Positions 1 through 7,009 of a DNA stretch of 12,733 nucleotides are shown in pieces. Within the stretch, counting starts at the first letter, position 1, and the number at the start of each line of letters is the position of its first letter. The translations under genes were made by a program, and so were the position numbers. This stretch comes from Bacteroidota bacterium (lineage in GTDB: Bacteria; Bacteroidota; Bacteroidia; Chitinophagales; Chitinophagaceae): assembly GCA_023423285.1 (NCBI GenBank), contig JAFAFV010000209.1:1-12733 (forward strand), read 5' to 3'. Under the pieces are notes generated by a model. That model was not told the DNA's origin. It saw nothing but the letters and a program-made list of their open reading frames with translations, and made no database searches.

Positions 1-286
1 GGGGGTAATTGTTCAAATCAGCAGGTGTAAGATTGTTACCCGATCCGTTGGCGGCAGTTTGTTCACCCCAAATCCACACACTACCATCTGCCTGCCTGGC
101 CAGGGTACTGTGATAAGTACTTACCACGTAGTCGTAATCAATGGCATCATTGTCAGATACATTCAGATAAGAGTTGCCACATGTCGTACATTGGGCATTT
201 AGTTCTGTTAAAAAAGCTGGAAGCATTATAGATAATGCTAAGCACAGATAAATTGAAAATTTACCTTTTAGAAAATTTGTGTTCAT
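1..286 (-). CDS. N-terminus of a secreted protein resembling RCC1-type repeats (partial)
   Basis: The ATG is at 284-286 and 95 codons are visible before the gene runs off the left edge. Residues 1-32 look like a Sec signal peptide: a short basic start (MNTNFLKGK), a hydrophobic core around residues 11-27, and a probable signal peptidase I site near Leu-Asn-Ala/Gln. The residue before Cys33 is Gln, so this is not a lipobox. The mature start has a Cys-Thr-Thr-Cys motif (33-36). Further on, the segment STLARQADGSVWIWGE resembles the strand pattern of RCC1/BLIP-II-like beta-propeller repeats common in large secreted Bacteroidota proteins. That family call rests on one repeat-like segment and is inference. 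Such proteins often end in a type IX secretion signal, but the C-terminus is not visible. A candidate promoter lies at 487-516, implying a leader of about 190 nt. Confidence 0.7.
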   Translation of the reverse strand, partial: MNTNFLKGKFSIYLCLALSIMLPAFLTELNAQCTTCGNSYLNVSDNDAIDYDYVVSTYHSTLARQADGSVWIWGEQTAANGSGNNLTPADLNNYP

Positions 287-486
287 GATTTTTTATTTTG
301 CGGTTAAAAAAAACGTTTTGGCTTGATAAAAACCCGGGTATGTTGGGCAAGTAATTAATGGTTAGTTACTGGTTAGTGCTGCTCGGTGTTTTCAAATTCT
401 TCGTATGCGCAGTAACAGGCAATTTAGCATCTCTCGGGCATGTAGTACAGTGTCTAAATATTAACTTTCTATCAAATAACTGATAG

Positions 487-516
487 CAAAACTATAGTAG
501 AAAAACACAGAAACAA
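487..516 (-). promoter_or_regulatory. Bacteroidota-type promoter for the partial secreted-protein gene
   Basis: Read on the minus strand, TAGTTTTG (487-494) is a perfect match to the Bacteroidota -7 box TAnnTTTG. The -33 core TTG (514-516) lies exactly 19 nt upstream, within the usual spacing. Transcription should start near 480, giving a leader of about 190 nt before the ATG at 286. It is the only promoter in the window with both boxes well matched at the right distance. Confidence 0.55.
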
Positions 517-582
517 TCAGGCTGAGTTGGCAGTCAAAACACAAAAACTAATTCGTATTTAATTGAATACCAATCATTTACA

Positions 583-702
583 ATGAAAAAAATGACATGC
601 ATCCATTCGATGAATGTGGCGTTTTCTTCGATGAATTCCGTGAATTATTCGATGGAGCAAATTCTCAACAACTTAAAAATCACTGATTTGAAGAGGTTTT
701 AG
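583..702 (+). CDS. Possible 39-residue micropeptide with heptad repeats
   Basis: An uninterrupted ATG-to-TAG frame spans 39 codons. The peptide begins MKKMTCIHSMN and ends NNLKITDLKRF. Three heptads each carry Ser-Met-Asn or Ser-Met-Glu (residues 9-11, 16-18 and 23-25), the direct result of the 21-bp DNA period. No Shine-Dalgarno is present, which is normal in this phylum. An upstream TTG (527-529) lies 19 nt before TAATTCGT (549-556), a poor -7 match. There is no terminator after the stop, and no neighbouring modification enzyme or exporter suggests a peptide natural product. I do not recognise the sequence. The frame could be a by-product of the DNA repeat in AT-rich sequence. Confidence 0.2.
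   Translation: MKKMTCIHSMNVAFSSMNSVNYSMEQILNNLKITDLKRF
604..656. repeat. Three TTCGATG blocks phased at 21 bp, operator-like
   Basis: TTCGATG occurs at 606-612, 627-633 and 648-654, a period of exactly 21 bp, or two turns of B-DNA. The first two copies share ten identical bases (TTCGATGAAT). Copy 1 is a 13-bp inverted repeat, CATTC-GAT-GAATG (604-616). Copy 2 keeps TTC-GAT-GAA, and copy 3 is degenerate on its right side (TTC-GAT-GGA). The 11 bases between cores are not conserved. Dyad symmetry with helical phasing suits a dimeric DNA-binding protein on one face of the helix, roughly 120-175 bp upstream of the predicted start site near 480. A coding explanation is equally open (see 583-702). 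Confidence 0.4.
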
Positions 703-865
703 GCAGGGTAAGATGTTTTTTCCGAAGTTGATGGCAGTAGGTGTATGTACATGCTACTTATATTATTAGCAGATGATTGCATAGCCATGCACTACCATGT
801 GATGGATGGATGGCTACCATCAGATTTTGATATTAAATCTTAAAAATCAGAAATATAATGCAGTA

Positions 866-1870
866 CTAACTTTTGGCGTCGTAAGCCCATTCTATGAGGG
901 TAGCGCCCCAGGTAAAGCCGCCGCCAAAAGCCGCCAACACCAGTTTATCGCCTTTTTTCAATTGGTTTTCCCACTCCCACAGGCATAGCGGAATGGTGGC
1001 ACTGGTAGTATTTCCATAGCGCTGTATATTAATCATGACTTTTTCGGCAGGCAGGCCCATACGCCTGGCTGTGGCATCTATAATACGCAGGTTAGCCTGG
1101 TGTGGAACCAACCACGCAATATCATCGCCGGTAAGATGGTTGCGTTCAAGCAACTCAGCACTTACATCGGCCATACCTTTTACGGCAAATTTGAATACAG
1201 TTTTACCTTCCTGGTAAATGTTATGTTCTTTGTTGGTTACTGTTTCAATGCTGGCGGGATAAGCAGAGCCGCCTGCTTTCATTTTTAAGAATTCGCATCC
1301 GGCGCCATCGCTTTTTAACAGGCTATCTTTCACGCCATAGCCATTTTCGCTGGGTTCCAGCAACACGCAACCAGCACCATCGCCAAAAAGTATGCAGGTG
1401 GTACGATCAGTATAATCCACAATCGCGCTCATTTTATCAGCGCCCACAACCACCACTTTTTTGTATCGTCCACTTTCAATCATAGATGCGCCTAAGGTTA
1501 ATGTATATAAAAAGCCTGAGCATGCGGCAGAAACATCAAATCCAAAAGCATTTACAGCACCAATTTTATGACTTACAATGTTTGCAGTAGCAGGAAATAG
1601 CATGTCGGCAGTTACCGTTGCTACAATTATGCAGTCAATTTCAGCAGGGTCAATTCCTCTTTTTTTACACAGATCTAAAACCGCTGGAGCCGCCATTTCC
1701 GAAACCCCTTTACCTTCTCCTTTCAAAATCCTTCTTTCTTCTATACCACTGCGCGTACGAATCCACTCATCTGTAGTATCTACCATCTTCTCAAGGTCAA
1801 AATTTGTGAGTTTGTGTTCAGGAACGTATCCGCCTACGGCGGTGATAGCGGCAGTTATTTTATTGCTCAT
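866..1870 (-). CDS. fabH: 3-oxoacyl-ACP synthase III (KAS III)
   Basis: FabH condenses an acyl-CoA primer (acetyl-CoA or branched) with malonyl-ACP, the first elongation step of cytoplasmic type II fatty acid synthesis. The 334-residue length is normal for the family. The Cys-His-Asn catalytic set is complete: Cys117 in DVSAACSGF, His257 in VPHQANLR and Asn287 in YGNTTSATIP. The N-terminal block with DEWIRTRSGIEERR (34-47) and the C-terminal GGGFTWGATLIEW are also typical. The ATG start at 1868-1870 fits a -7 box TAACTTTG at 1890-1897, which would give a leader of about 15 nt. A terminator at 1938-1962 separates fabH from the PBP gene upstream, so it is probably transcribed alone. No other fab or acpP gene is nearby in the window. 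Primer specificity cannot be read from the sequence. Confidence 0.96.
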   Translation of the reverse strand: MSNKITAAITAVGGYVPEHKLTNFDLEKMVDTTDEWIRTRSGIEERRILKGEGKGVSEMAAPAVLDLCKKRGIDPAEIDCIIVATVTADMLFPATANIVSHKIGAVNAFGFDVSAACSGFLYTLTLGASMIESGRYKKVVVVGADKMSAIVDYTDRTTCILFGDGAGCVLLEPSENGYGVKDSLLKSDGAGCEFLKMKAGGSAYPASIETVTNKEHNIYQEGKTVFKFAVKGMADVSAELLERNHLTGDDIAWLVPHQANLRIIDATARRMGLPAEKVMINIQRYGNTTSATIPLCLWEWENQLKKGDKLVLAAFGGGFTWGATLIEWAYDAKS

Positions 1871-1889
1871 CTGGTAAAAAATTTGTCGG

Positions 1890-1897
1890 CAAAGTTA
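1890..1897 (-). promoter_or_regulatory. fabH -7 promoter element
   Basis: On the minus strand TAACTTTG is a perfect TAnnTTTG match, 19 nt before the fabH ATG and just downstream of the PBP terminator. The expected -33 TTG is not well preserved; the sequence there is CTTTCC-like. The short implied leader is A/T-rich with no Shine-Dalgarno. Confidence 0.45.
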
Positions 1898-1937
1898 GGG
1901 AAAAATATATCTGGGAAAGGAATATTGCGCCCATACA

Positions 1938-1962
1938 AAAGGCGGATTTTTTGTCCGCCTTT
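1938..1962 (-). terminator. Intrinsic terminator of the class A PBP gene
   Basis: A perfect 9-bp inverted repeat pairs AAAGGCGGA (1938-1946) with TCCGCCTTT (1954-1962) around a 7-nt loop. On the minus strand the hairpin begins 16 nt after the PBP stop codon, and its 3' arm runs into TTTTG, giving the U-rich tail of a factor-independent terminator. It insulates fabH from upstream transcription. Confidence 0.8.
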
Positions 1963-1978
1963 GCTTATAAAATCAATG

Positions 1979-4429
1979 CTATTGCTGCTGTTTGCTATCC
2001 CCTGAACCGGATCCTGCATTTCTGTCTTTACGTTTAAATATTTTATTTAAAAGTCCTTTCCTTTCTTTGGGCTCATTATCTGTATTTACCGGTTTGGTTT
2101 CTTTTATCGGTTCTTTTTTAACCGTATCTTTTGCCGGTGCCGGCTTGTCTTCTTTGGGCAGTGGTTTCGATTCCGAGCCAATGAACTGATCCTGATTGAG
2201 CATATACTCTTCTTCGCTACCCACGCCTACATCTTCGCCTTCGGCTGTGGGTTCCGGATCACTTTCAGTAACGTATAGCGATGGGTCAGCACTCAGAATT
2301 TCATTAGCCATGGTAGGTGGCTCAATAAATTTTTCGTCCTTTCTGATTCCCAGCGATTCATCGGCATATACTTTTTTAAAAAAATATTCCCATATAGGCC
2401 TTGCTGCCATACCACCAAAACCTCCCGAACCTTCGTTCCTGATAAACCTGTCATCGCAGCCTACCCAAACACCGCCTAAGAGTTGTGGTGTAAAACCAAT
2501 ATACCATGCATCGGAGTTATCGTTGGTGGTTCCGGTTTTGCCAGCCATTTCTTCTGCGCCCAGCCTGGCTCTTAACCCGCCTGCGGTACCTTTATCAACC
2601 ACACCCTGCATCATGCGGGACATGGTATATGCTGTAGCTTCGCTGATGGCTTCTTTACGGTTCACACTAAAATCAAAACGCTTGATCACATTGCCGTTCC
2701 GGTCTTCTATGCGGCTGATAAAATAAGGCCGTGTAGAAAAACCCCTGCCACCAAAAATAGAATAGCCCCACATCATTTCAAACAATGATAGCTCACAGGC
2801 GCCCAGTGCAATGGATGGATAAGCAGGAACTTTAGTGGGAATATTAATGCGGCTTAAAAACTCTGAAAACTGCGCAGGGCCCACCTGTTTCATTATATAA
2901 GCTGTGGCACAGTTTCTTGACCAGGCCAGTGCTGAAGCCATCGTCATGGTTCTGCCAGTACAGGTTTTGCTGGTGGCAGGCACCAACTGGCCGCTGCCAA
3001 AACTTTGCTGGGCATCTACCACGCCGGTTTCAGGAGAAAAGCCTCTTTCTTCCACAGCCTGAGCGTATAATAATGGCTTGATAACAGAGCCCACCTGCCT
3101 TTTGGTTCGCAGGTTTACGTGGTCATATTTAAAGGTTTTGAACCAGATGCCGCCCACCCAGGCTTTCACTTCTCCTGTTACAGGATCCATTACCATAAAA
3201 CCCGATTGCACCATGGTTCTGTGGTATTTAATAGAATCATAAGGAGTCATTATGGTGTCTTTCTCTCGATCCTGATCCCATACATAGACTTTCATTGGAG
3301 TTTTCTCGAAAAAATTAGCCCGAATTTCTTTATCGCTGAGGCCGTCTTCTGCCAGTGTTTTCCATCGGTCACTCTCTTTCATAGCTCTTTCCAACACATT
3401 TTCCCGGCCTTTCCATACTGAACCGTTTCGTATAAAATTTTGCCTTACCAGCGCTCTTTGCAGGCTGGGCACCTGCGCACTTACTGCTTCTTCAGCATAA
3501 ATTTGCATTACGGGGTTGATGGTGGTATAGATCTTCAGCCCGTCTTTATAAATATCATACGATGAGCCGTCGGGTTTGCTGATTTGCTTCAAAGCCTCTT
3601 TCACCTCATCGCGCAGCACCTCTCTGAAGTATGGTGCATAACCCGTATTCTCATCCATTTTTTTATAATTGAGTTTAATGGGTTGCCTTTTCAGATCTTC
3701 AGCTTCTGAAGAAGAAATCCTTCCGTCATCAGCCATACGGTCCAGCACAAGGTTGCGCCTGTCCATAGAGGCTTTAGGGTTGCGGCGCGGATTATAAATA
3801 CCCGGACCATTGATAGAACCAACCAGTACGGCGGCCTCGCTCACTGTCAGCCTATCGGGCTCTTTTTGAAAGAAAGTTTTAGAGGCATTGCGAATACCAT
3901 ATAGATTGTCAGGATAGGAAACAGCGTTCAGGTAAAGCGCTACGATCTCTTCTTTCGTAAAGTTTCTCTCCAGCTTTACGGCAATAATCCACTCTTTTAT
4001 TTTTTGCATGATGCGTTGCAAAGGGTCGGTAGCGCGTTTGTTAAACAAAGCCAGTGCTAATTGCTGTGTTATCGTACTTCCGCCACCAGCCTTACCCAGC
4101 GAAGACACCGCCCTCATGGTTCCTTTGATGTCAATACCAGAGTGATCATAAAAACGTTTATCCTCTGTGGCTATCAACGCGTCCACCACATTGGGCGAAA
4201 TGTCTTTATATTTCACCACCGTTCTGTTTCCCGTAGGCAAAAAGTATTTCCCCATCAGCGTACCGTCAGAAGCATACACTTCTGAAGATTGCATAATCGT
4301 GGGATTTGCAAGCTCTTCAATAGAAGGCATTTTGCCAAAAACCCCAAAATTGGCCATCAAAAGAATAAGTATAAAAGATGCAAATCCAATAAAAAATATT
4401 CGCCAAAAGATTCGTACTGATCGTCTCAT
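1979..4429 (-). CDS. Class A penicillin-binding protein (PBP1A-type glycosyltransferase/transpeptidase)
   Basis: A bifunctional cell-wall synthase that polymerises lipid II and cross-links peptidoglycan on the outer face of the inner membrane. The 816 residues show a short cytoplasmic basic start, one membrane anchor (about 9-28), then a GT51 glycosyltransferase domain (about 50-230) with catalytic Glu89 in IATEDKRFYDHSG, GGSTITQQ (116-123) and the ERNFTKEEIVALYLN block (154-168). The transpeptidase domain (about 400-690) has the active-site Ser448 in SVIK (448-451), SRN (504-506) and KTGT (631-634). Residues 720-816 form an acidic, then Lys/Pro-rich, low-complexity tail ending in three Gln, likely disordered. 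All catalytic motifs are intact. The gene is divergent from the AtpZ operon and closed by its own terminator. mrcA/ponA-type naming fits, but orthology is not proven. Confidence 0.95.
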   Translation of the reverse strand: MRRSVRIFWRIFFIGFASFILILLMANFGVFGKMPSIEELANPTIMQSSEVYASDGTLMGKYFLPTGNRTVVKYKDISPNVVDALIATEDKRFYDHSGIDIKGTMRAVSSLGKAGGGSTITQQLALALFNKRATDPLQRIMQKIKEWIIAVKLERNFTKEEIVALYLNAVSYPDNLYGIRNASKTFFQKEPDRLTVSEAAVLVGSINGPGIYNPRRNPKASMDRRNLVLDRMADDGRISSSEAEDLKRQPIKLNYKKMDENTGYAPYFREVLRDEVKEALKQISKPDGSSYDIYKDGLKIYTTINPVMQIYAEEAVSAQVPSLQRALVRQNFIRNGSVWKGRENVLERAMKESDRWKTLAEDGLSDKEIRANFFEKTPMKVYVWDQDREKDTIMTPYDSIKYHRTMVQSGFMVMDPVTGEVKAWVGGIWFKTFKYDHVNLRTKRQVGSVIKPLLYAQAVEERGFSPETGVVDAQQSFGSGQLVPATSKTCTGRTMTMASALAWSRNCATAYIMKQVGPAQFSEFLSRINIPTKVPAYPSIALGACELSLFEMMWGYSIFGGRGFSTRPYFISRIEDRNGNVIKRFDFSVNRKEAISEATAYTMSRMMQGVVDKGTAGGLRARLGAEEMAGKTGTTNDNSDAWYIGFTPQLLGGVWVGCDDRFIRNEGSGGFGGMAARPIWEYFFKKVYADESLGIRKDEKFIEPPTMANEILSADPSLYVTESDPEPTAEGEDVGVGSEEEYMLNQDQFIGSESKPLPKEDKPAPAKDTVKKEPIKETKPVNTDNEPKERKGLLNKIFKRKDRNAGSGSGDSKQQQ

Positions 4430-4541
4430 TATTATATTTTAGATTTCATTTTGCTGAGTGCGAATAAACAAAATTCCACAAATAAAAATAGGTCTTTCCT
4501 GTTAAATTTAAAAACTGCCCGGTGTGCTGGCGTGTAAATAC

Positions 4542-4571
4542 TTTTGGTAAAGGGACAATTGATTAGCTTTA
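4542..4571 (+). promoter_or_regulatory. Candidate promoter of the AtpZ-4TM-SprT operon
   Basis: TAGCTTTA (4564-4571) matches TAnnTTTG except for the last base, and TTTTG (4542-4546) upstream could be the -33 box, at 17 nt, slightly short. Transcription would begin near 4578, just before the ATG at 4595. This argues against translation from the in-frame TTG at 4544, which lies inside the -33 element. Confidence 0.35.
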
Positions 4572-4594
4572 GGCACAATCGCATTTTTTTAACG

Positions 4595-4816
4595 ATGAAA
4601 GGACAGAATCAATTCAACTCATGGCTGAAATACAGCGCCTATGCGTTTCAGCTTATGGTTATGACTGGCGCGGCAGTTTTTGGAGGCATTAAGCTGGATG
4701 AAAAGCTAAAAGTATCGCCTTTATTTACCATAGCATTACCTTTGCTGGTTTTAAGCGCCACATTTTATAAACTGATAAAAGATACCACCAAAAAGAAGCA
4801 CGATGGCAAAAAATAA
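4595..4816 (+). CDS. AtpZ/AtpI-family small membrane protein
   Basis: A 73-residue protein with two membrane helices (about 11-33 and 42-61) and a Lys-rich C-terminus. The first helix ends in GAAVFGGIKLDEKL, matching the Gly-rich helix followed by LDxxL typical of AtpZ/AtpI proteins, which assist assembly of the F1Fo ATP synthase c-ring or Mg2+ handling at the inner membrane. I chose the ATG at 4595 because the longer TTG frame from 4544 adds 17 untypical residues and overlaps the candidate promoter. The 3' end overlaps the next gene by 14 nt, so the two are probably translationally coupled. The family is usually encoded next to atpB in Bacteroidota, but no ATP synthase subunit gene follows here. 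Confidence 0.75.
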   Translation: MKGQNQFNSWLKYSAYAFQLMVMTGAAVFGGIKLDEKLKVSPLFTIALPLLVLSATFYKLIKDTTKKKHDGKK

Positions 4817-5210
4817 CGCCCTGCAAAAGCCCTTTGCTGTAATGATATTAGTATTTGTAGTGATAACAGCGATTGGCTTTTTGCTGCAAAACCAACTTGA
4901 AGGCAAAAAAGTAGATACAGATGTGGTGCTGGGCGGCAACCTGATACTTTTTTTATTAAGCCTGTTTACTTTGCGGCGCTCAGCAGCAGCTATTAATGAT
5001 CCCAATCCCCATGCTTTTGTAACAAGTTATTATGCCGGCTTTTTAATAAGATTAGCCGGTGTGGCGGCAGCCGCTTTTTTCTATATTTATTCCATGCAGG
5101 GAAACGTAACTAAAGAATCTGTATTTGTATTCATGGGTTTGTATGCTATTTATTCTATGATTGAAGTATCTACCCTGCGAAAGATGCTGAAGGAGAAAAA
5201 GAATGGCTAA
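4803..5210 (+). CDS. Four-helix membrane protein of the ATP synthase-associated type
   Basis: A 135-residue integral membrane protein with four predicted helices, at about 11-29, 40-57, 74-96 and 105-121, and a basic C-terminus (LRKMLKEKKNG). I see no catalytic motif. Its place directly after AtpZ, with a 14-nt overlap, and its topology suggest the AtpI-like protein that often sits between atpZ and atpB in this phylum; this is inference from context and topology. It overlaps the following metalloprotease gene by 8 nt, so the three genes are very likely one transcript. A membrane protein of another function cannot be excluded. Confidence 0.6.
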   Translation: MAKNNALQKPFAVMILVFVVITAIGFLLQNQLEGKKVDTDVVLGGNLILFLLSLFTLRRSAAAINDPNPHAFVTSYYAGFLIRLAGVAAAAFFYIYSMQGNVTKESVFVFMGLYAIYSMIEVSTLRKMLKEKKNG

Positions 5211-5829
5211 GAAAGAAGTGCCCCTGTTGCAACTAGCGCATTACCTGCCTGATGGTACTTTTGAGGTGGTAGCAGATTATTTGAACCGTTACAAAGTACA
5301 CCTTACCATTGCCAGAAGCCGTGAATCCGTTTTAGGAGATTACCGCCATAAGATGAACACGGTTACCCACAGGATTAGTGTGAACGGAGACCTGAACAGG
5401 TATGCTTTTTTAATTACATTGCTGCACGAGCTGGCCCACCTGCTCACATTTGAAAATTACGGGCGCAGCGTGCAGGCGCACGGAAAAGAATGGAAAACTG
5501 TGTACGGGCAGATACTGGCACAGTTTATTGAAAAAAAAGTTTTTCCTGAGGATATTGAGTATGAATTAAAAAGAACACTTAACAGCCCCGGCGCTTCTAC
5601 TTGTTCAGAACCTCACCTGCAGCGTGTGCTTTACCGTTATAATGAAACAAAAAATGGCTTTGTACTCATAGAGCAAGTTCCCGAAGGCAACCTCTTTGAG
5701 ATTAGCGATGGCAGGCGGTTTTTAAAAGGCCCGCGGCGGCGAACCCGGTATGAGTGTGTAGAGACTTCTACCGGCAAAAAATATTTGTTCAGCGGAGTAT
5801 ATGAAGTAAAAAGGATTTCAAAAAGCTGA
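5203..5829 (+). CDS. SprT-like zinc metalloprotease
   Basis: A 208-residue soluble protein with the HExxH zinc site HELAH (75-79) inside a hydrophobic helix (YAFLITLLHELAHLL), followed by His93 in QAHGKEWK as the probable third ligand. This arrangement matches SprT-like proteases, relatives of the DNA-protein crosslink protease Spartan. The C-terminal part (about 130-208) is rich in strand-forming residues and contains only two cysteines, Cys134 and Cys185, so the four-cysteine zinc ribbon of many SprT proteins is missing or reduced. No signal peptide or membrane helix is visible, so it should be cytoplasmic. The ATG overlaps the previous stop by 8 nt, indicating coupled translation. The stop lies 5 nt from the convergent ychF stop. 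The substrate cannot be inferred. Confidence 0.8.
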   Translation: MAKKEVPLLQLAHYLPDGTFEVVADYLNRYKVHLTIARSRESVLGDYRHKMNTVTHRISVNGDLNRYAFLITLLHELAHLLTFENYGRSVQAHGKEWKTVYGQILAQFIEKKVFPEDIEYELKRTLNSPGASTCSEPHLQRVLYRYNETKNGFVLIEQVPEGNLFEISDGRRFLKGPRRRTRYECVETSTGKKYLFSGVYEVKRISKS

Positions 5830-5834
5830 ATGCC

Positions 5835-6932
5835 TTACACGTTGAAACGGAAGTGCATCACATCTCCATCTTTTACTACGTATTCTTTCCCTTCAATGCG
5901 GAGTTTACCTGCCTCGCGGCAGGCAGCTTCAGATTTATAAGTAATGTAATCATCGTAACTGATCACTTCGGCTTTTATAAAGCCTTTTTCAAAATCGGTA
6001 TGAATGACCCCCGCGCATTGCGGCGCTTTCCAGCCATCGAGAAAAGTCCACGCCCTTACTTCCTGTACGCCGGCAGTAAAATAAGTGTTTAGTCCAAGCA
6101 ATTTATAGGTGGCCCGTATCAGGCGGTTCAGTGCCGGTTCTTCCATATGGTATTCTTCCATAAACATGGTTTTATCGCCGGCATCTTCCATTTCACTTAT
6201 CTGCGCTTCAATGGAGTTGTTCATGATGATGATCTCTGCGCCTTCTTCTTTTGCTACAGCAGCCAGTGCATCAGAAAATTTATTACCAGTATGCATGGAG
6301 GGTTCATCTACATTGGCCACATATAGCACTGGCTTGTCCGTAAGCAGGAAAAGATCTGCAATCGCAGCTTTATCTTCTTTGGCCAGCCCCAGCGAGCGAA
6401 TGCTTTTTCCCTGTTCCAGATGGGCTTTGCATTTTTGCAGCACTTCCACTTCTGATTTAATTTTCGGGTCCAGTTTTGCCTGTTTTTCTTTGCGCTGAAT
6501 TTTATTCTCCACACCTTCCAGATCTTTAAGCTGCAATTCGGTCTCAATAATTTCTTTATCATTCACCGGATTAATAGGGCCTTCTTCGCGTAACACATTC
6601 TCGTCAGCAAAGCAGCGCACCACATGAATGATGGCATCTACTTCGCGGATGTTAGCCAAAAATTTATTCCCCAGCCCCTCACCTTTGCTGGCGCCTTTTA
6701 CAAGCCCGGCGATGTCAACAATTTCTATTTGCGTAGGAACAATCCTGTCGGGAACAACGAGTTCTGCCAGCTTGTTCAGCCTTTCATCAGGAACATCTAC
6801 CAGTCCCGTGTTGGGCTCTATGGTACAAAAGCGATAATTACTTGCCTGCGCACGTGCGCTGTTGCTTACTGCATTAAAAAGTGTTGATTTCCCCACGTTT
6901 GGCAATCCTACTATGCCAGCCTGTAAAGCCAT
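5835..6932 (-). CDS. ychF: Redox-regulated ribosome-binding ATPase YchF
   Basis: A 365-residue Obg-superfamily P-loop ATPase, essentially the family length. The Walker A/G1 motif is GLPNVGKST (9-17), G3 is DIAG (73-76) followed by the glycine-rich GASKGEGLGNKFL switch, and G4 is NVDE (207-210). The NxxE form of G4 is the known feature that gives YchF ATP rather than GTP preference. A coiled-coil insertion lies at about 125-175, and a C-terminal TGS domain (about 280-364) starts at TYFTAGVQEVRAWTF. YchF binds ribosomes in the cytoplasm and is linked to stress responses. The ATG is supported by the conserved MALQAGIVGLPN start. It faces the SprT-like gene tail to tail and is divergent from the SpmA-SpmB gene. 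No clear promoter box was found in the 203 nt upstream. Confidence 0.97.
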   Translation of the reverse strand: MALQAGIVGLPNVGKSTLFNAVSNSARAQASNYRFCTIEPNTGLVDVPDERLNKLAELVVPDRIVPTQIEIVDIAGLVKGASKGEGLGNKFLANIREVDAIIHVVRCFADENVLREEGPINPVNDKEIIETELQLKDLEGVENKIQRKEKQAKLDPKIKSEVEVLQKCKAHLEQGKSIRSLGLAKEDKAAIADLFLLTDKPVLYVANVDEPSMHTGNKFSDALAAVAKEEGAEIIIMNNSIEAQISEMEDAGDKTMFMEEYHMEEPALNRLIRATYKLLGLNTYFTAGVQEVRAWTFLDGWKAPQCAGVIHTDFEKGFIKAEVISYDDYITYKSEAACREAGKLRIEGKEYVVKDGDVMHFRFNV

Positions 6933-7009
6933 ATTGATTGAAAATTTCCGTGTTTAAGAATTTGTTTGCCTGCATAAATGTTGCCCGCAACCCTACAATT
7001 CATTCATTG

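Larger units (their letters stand above)
287..865. other. 579-nt intergenic region without a confident gene
   Basis: This stretch separates the partial secreted-protein gene from the 3' end of fabH. It holds the promoter at 487-516, a direct repeat of GGTTAGT around 360-376, the phased TTCGATG blocks at 604-656 and the 39-codon ORF at 583-702. Between 782 and 816 a nested inverted repeat pairs TAGCCAT (782-788) with ATGGCTA (810-816), with CCAT-GTG-ATGG inside; it lacks a T-run on either strand and is not a convincing terminator. No tRNA-like cloverleaf or other RNA gene was recognised. Confidence 0.6.

Noticed and set aside
95..104. 10-bp perfect palindrome CCTGGCCAGG, and scattered CCTGCC motifs in the window
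   Set aside because: It falls in coding sequence and is short. The CCTGCC occurrences (about 91, 1048, 3096, 5908, 12712) have no shared longer context, so no repeat family can be claimed.
462..469. Plus-strand TAACTTTC resembling a -7 box
   Set aside because: The last base mismatches, no TTG lies at suitable spacing, and there is no supported gene directly downstream.
800..813. GATGGATGGATGG tetranucleotide run
   Set aside because: Only about three units; too short to be a contingency microsatellite, and not in a coding frame.
806..988. 60-codon ORF starting in the intergenic region and overlapping the 3' end of fabH
   Set aside because: Two thirds of it is antisense to conserved fabH sequence. 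There is no promoter and no motif.
2196..2726. 176-codon plus-strand ORF opposite the PBP gene
   Set aside because: It lies wholly antisense to the conserved transpeptidase coding sequence, is Ser/Pro-rich low-complexity and has no recognisable domain. It is a shadow of codon bias.
4544..4594. Upstream TTG start extending the AtpZ-like protein by 17 residues
   Set aside because: The extension overlaps the candidate -33 box and is not typical of the family. The ATG at 4595 gives a normal AtpZ start.
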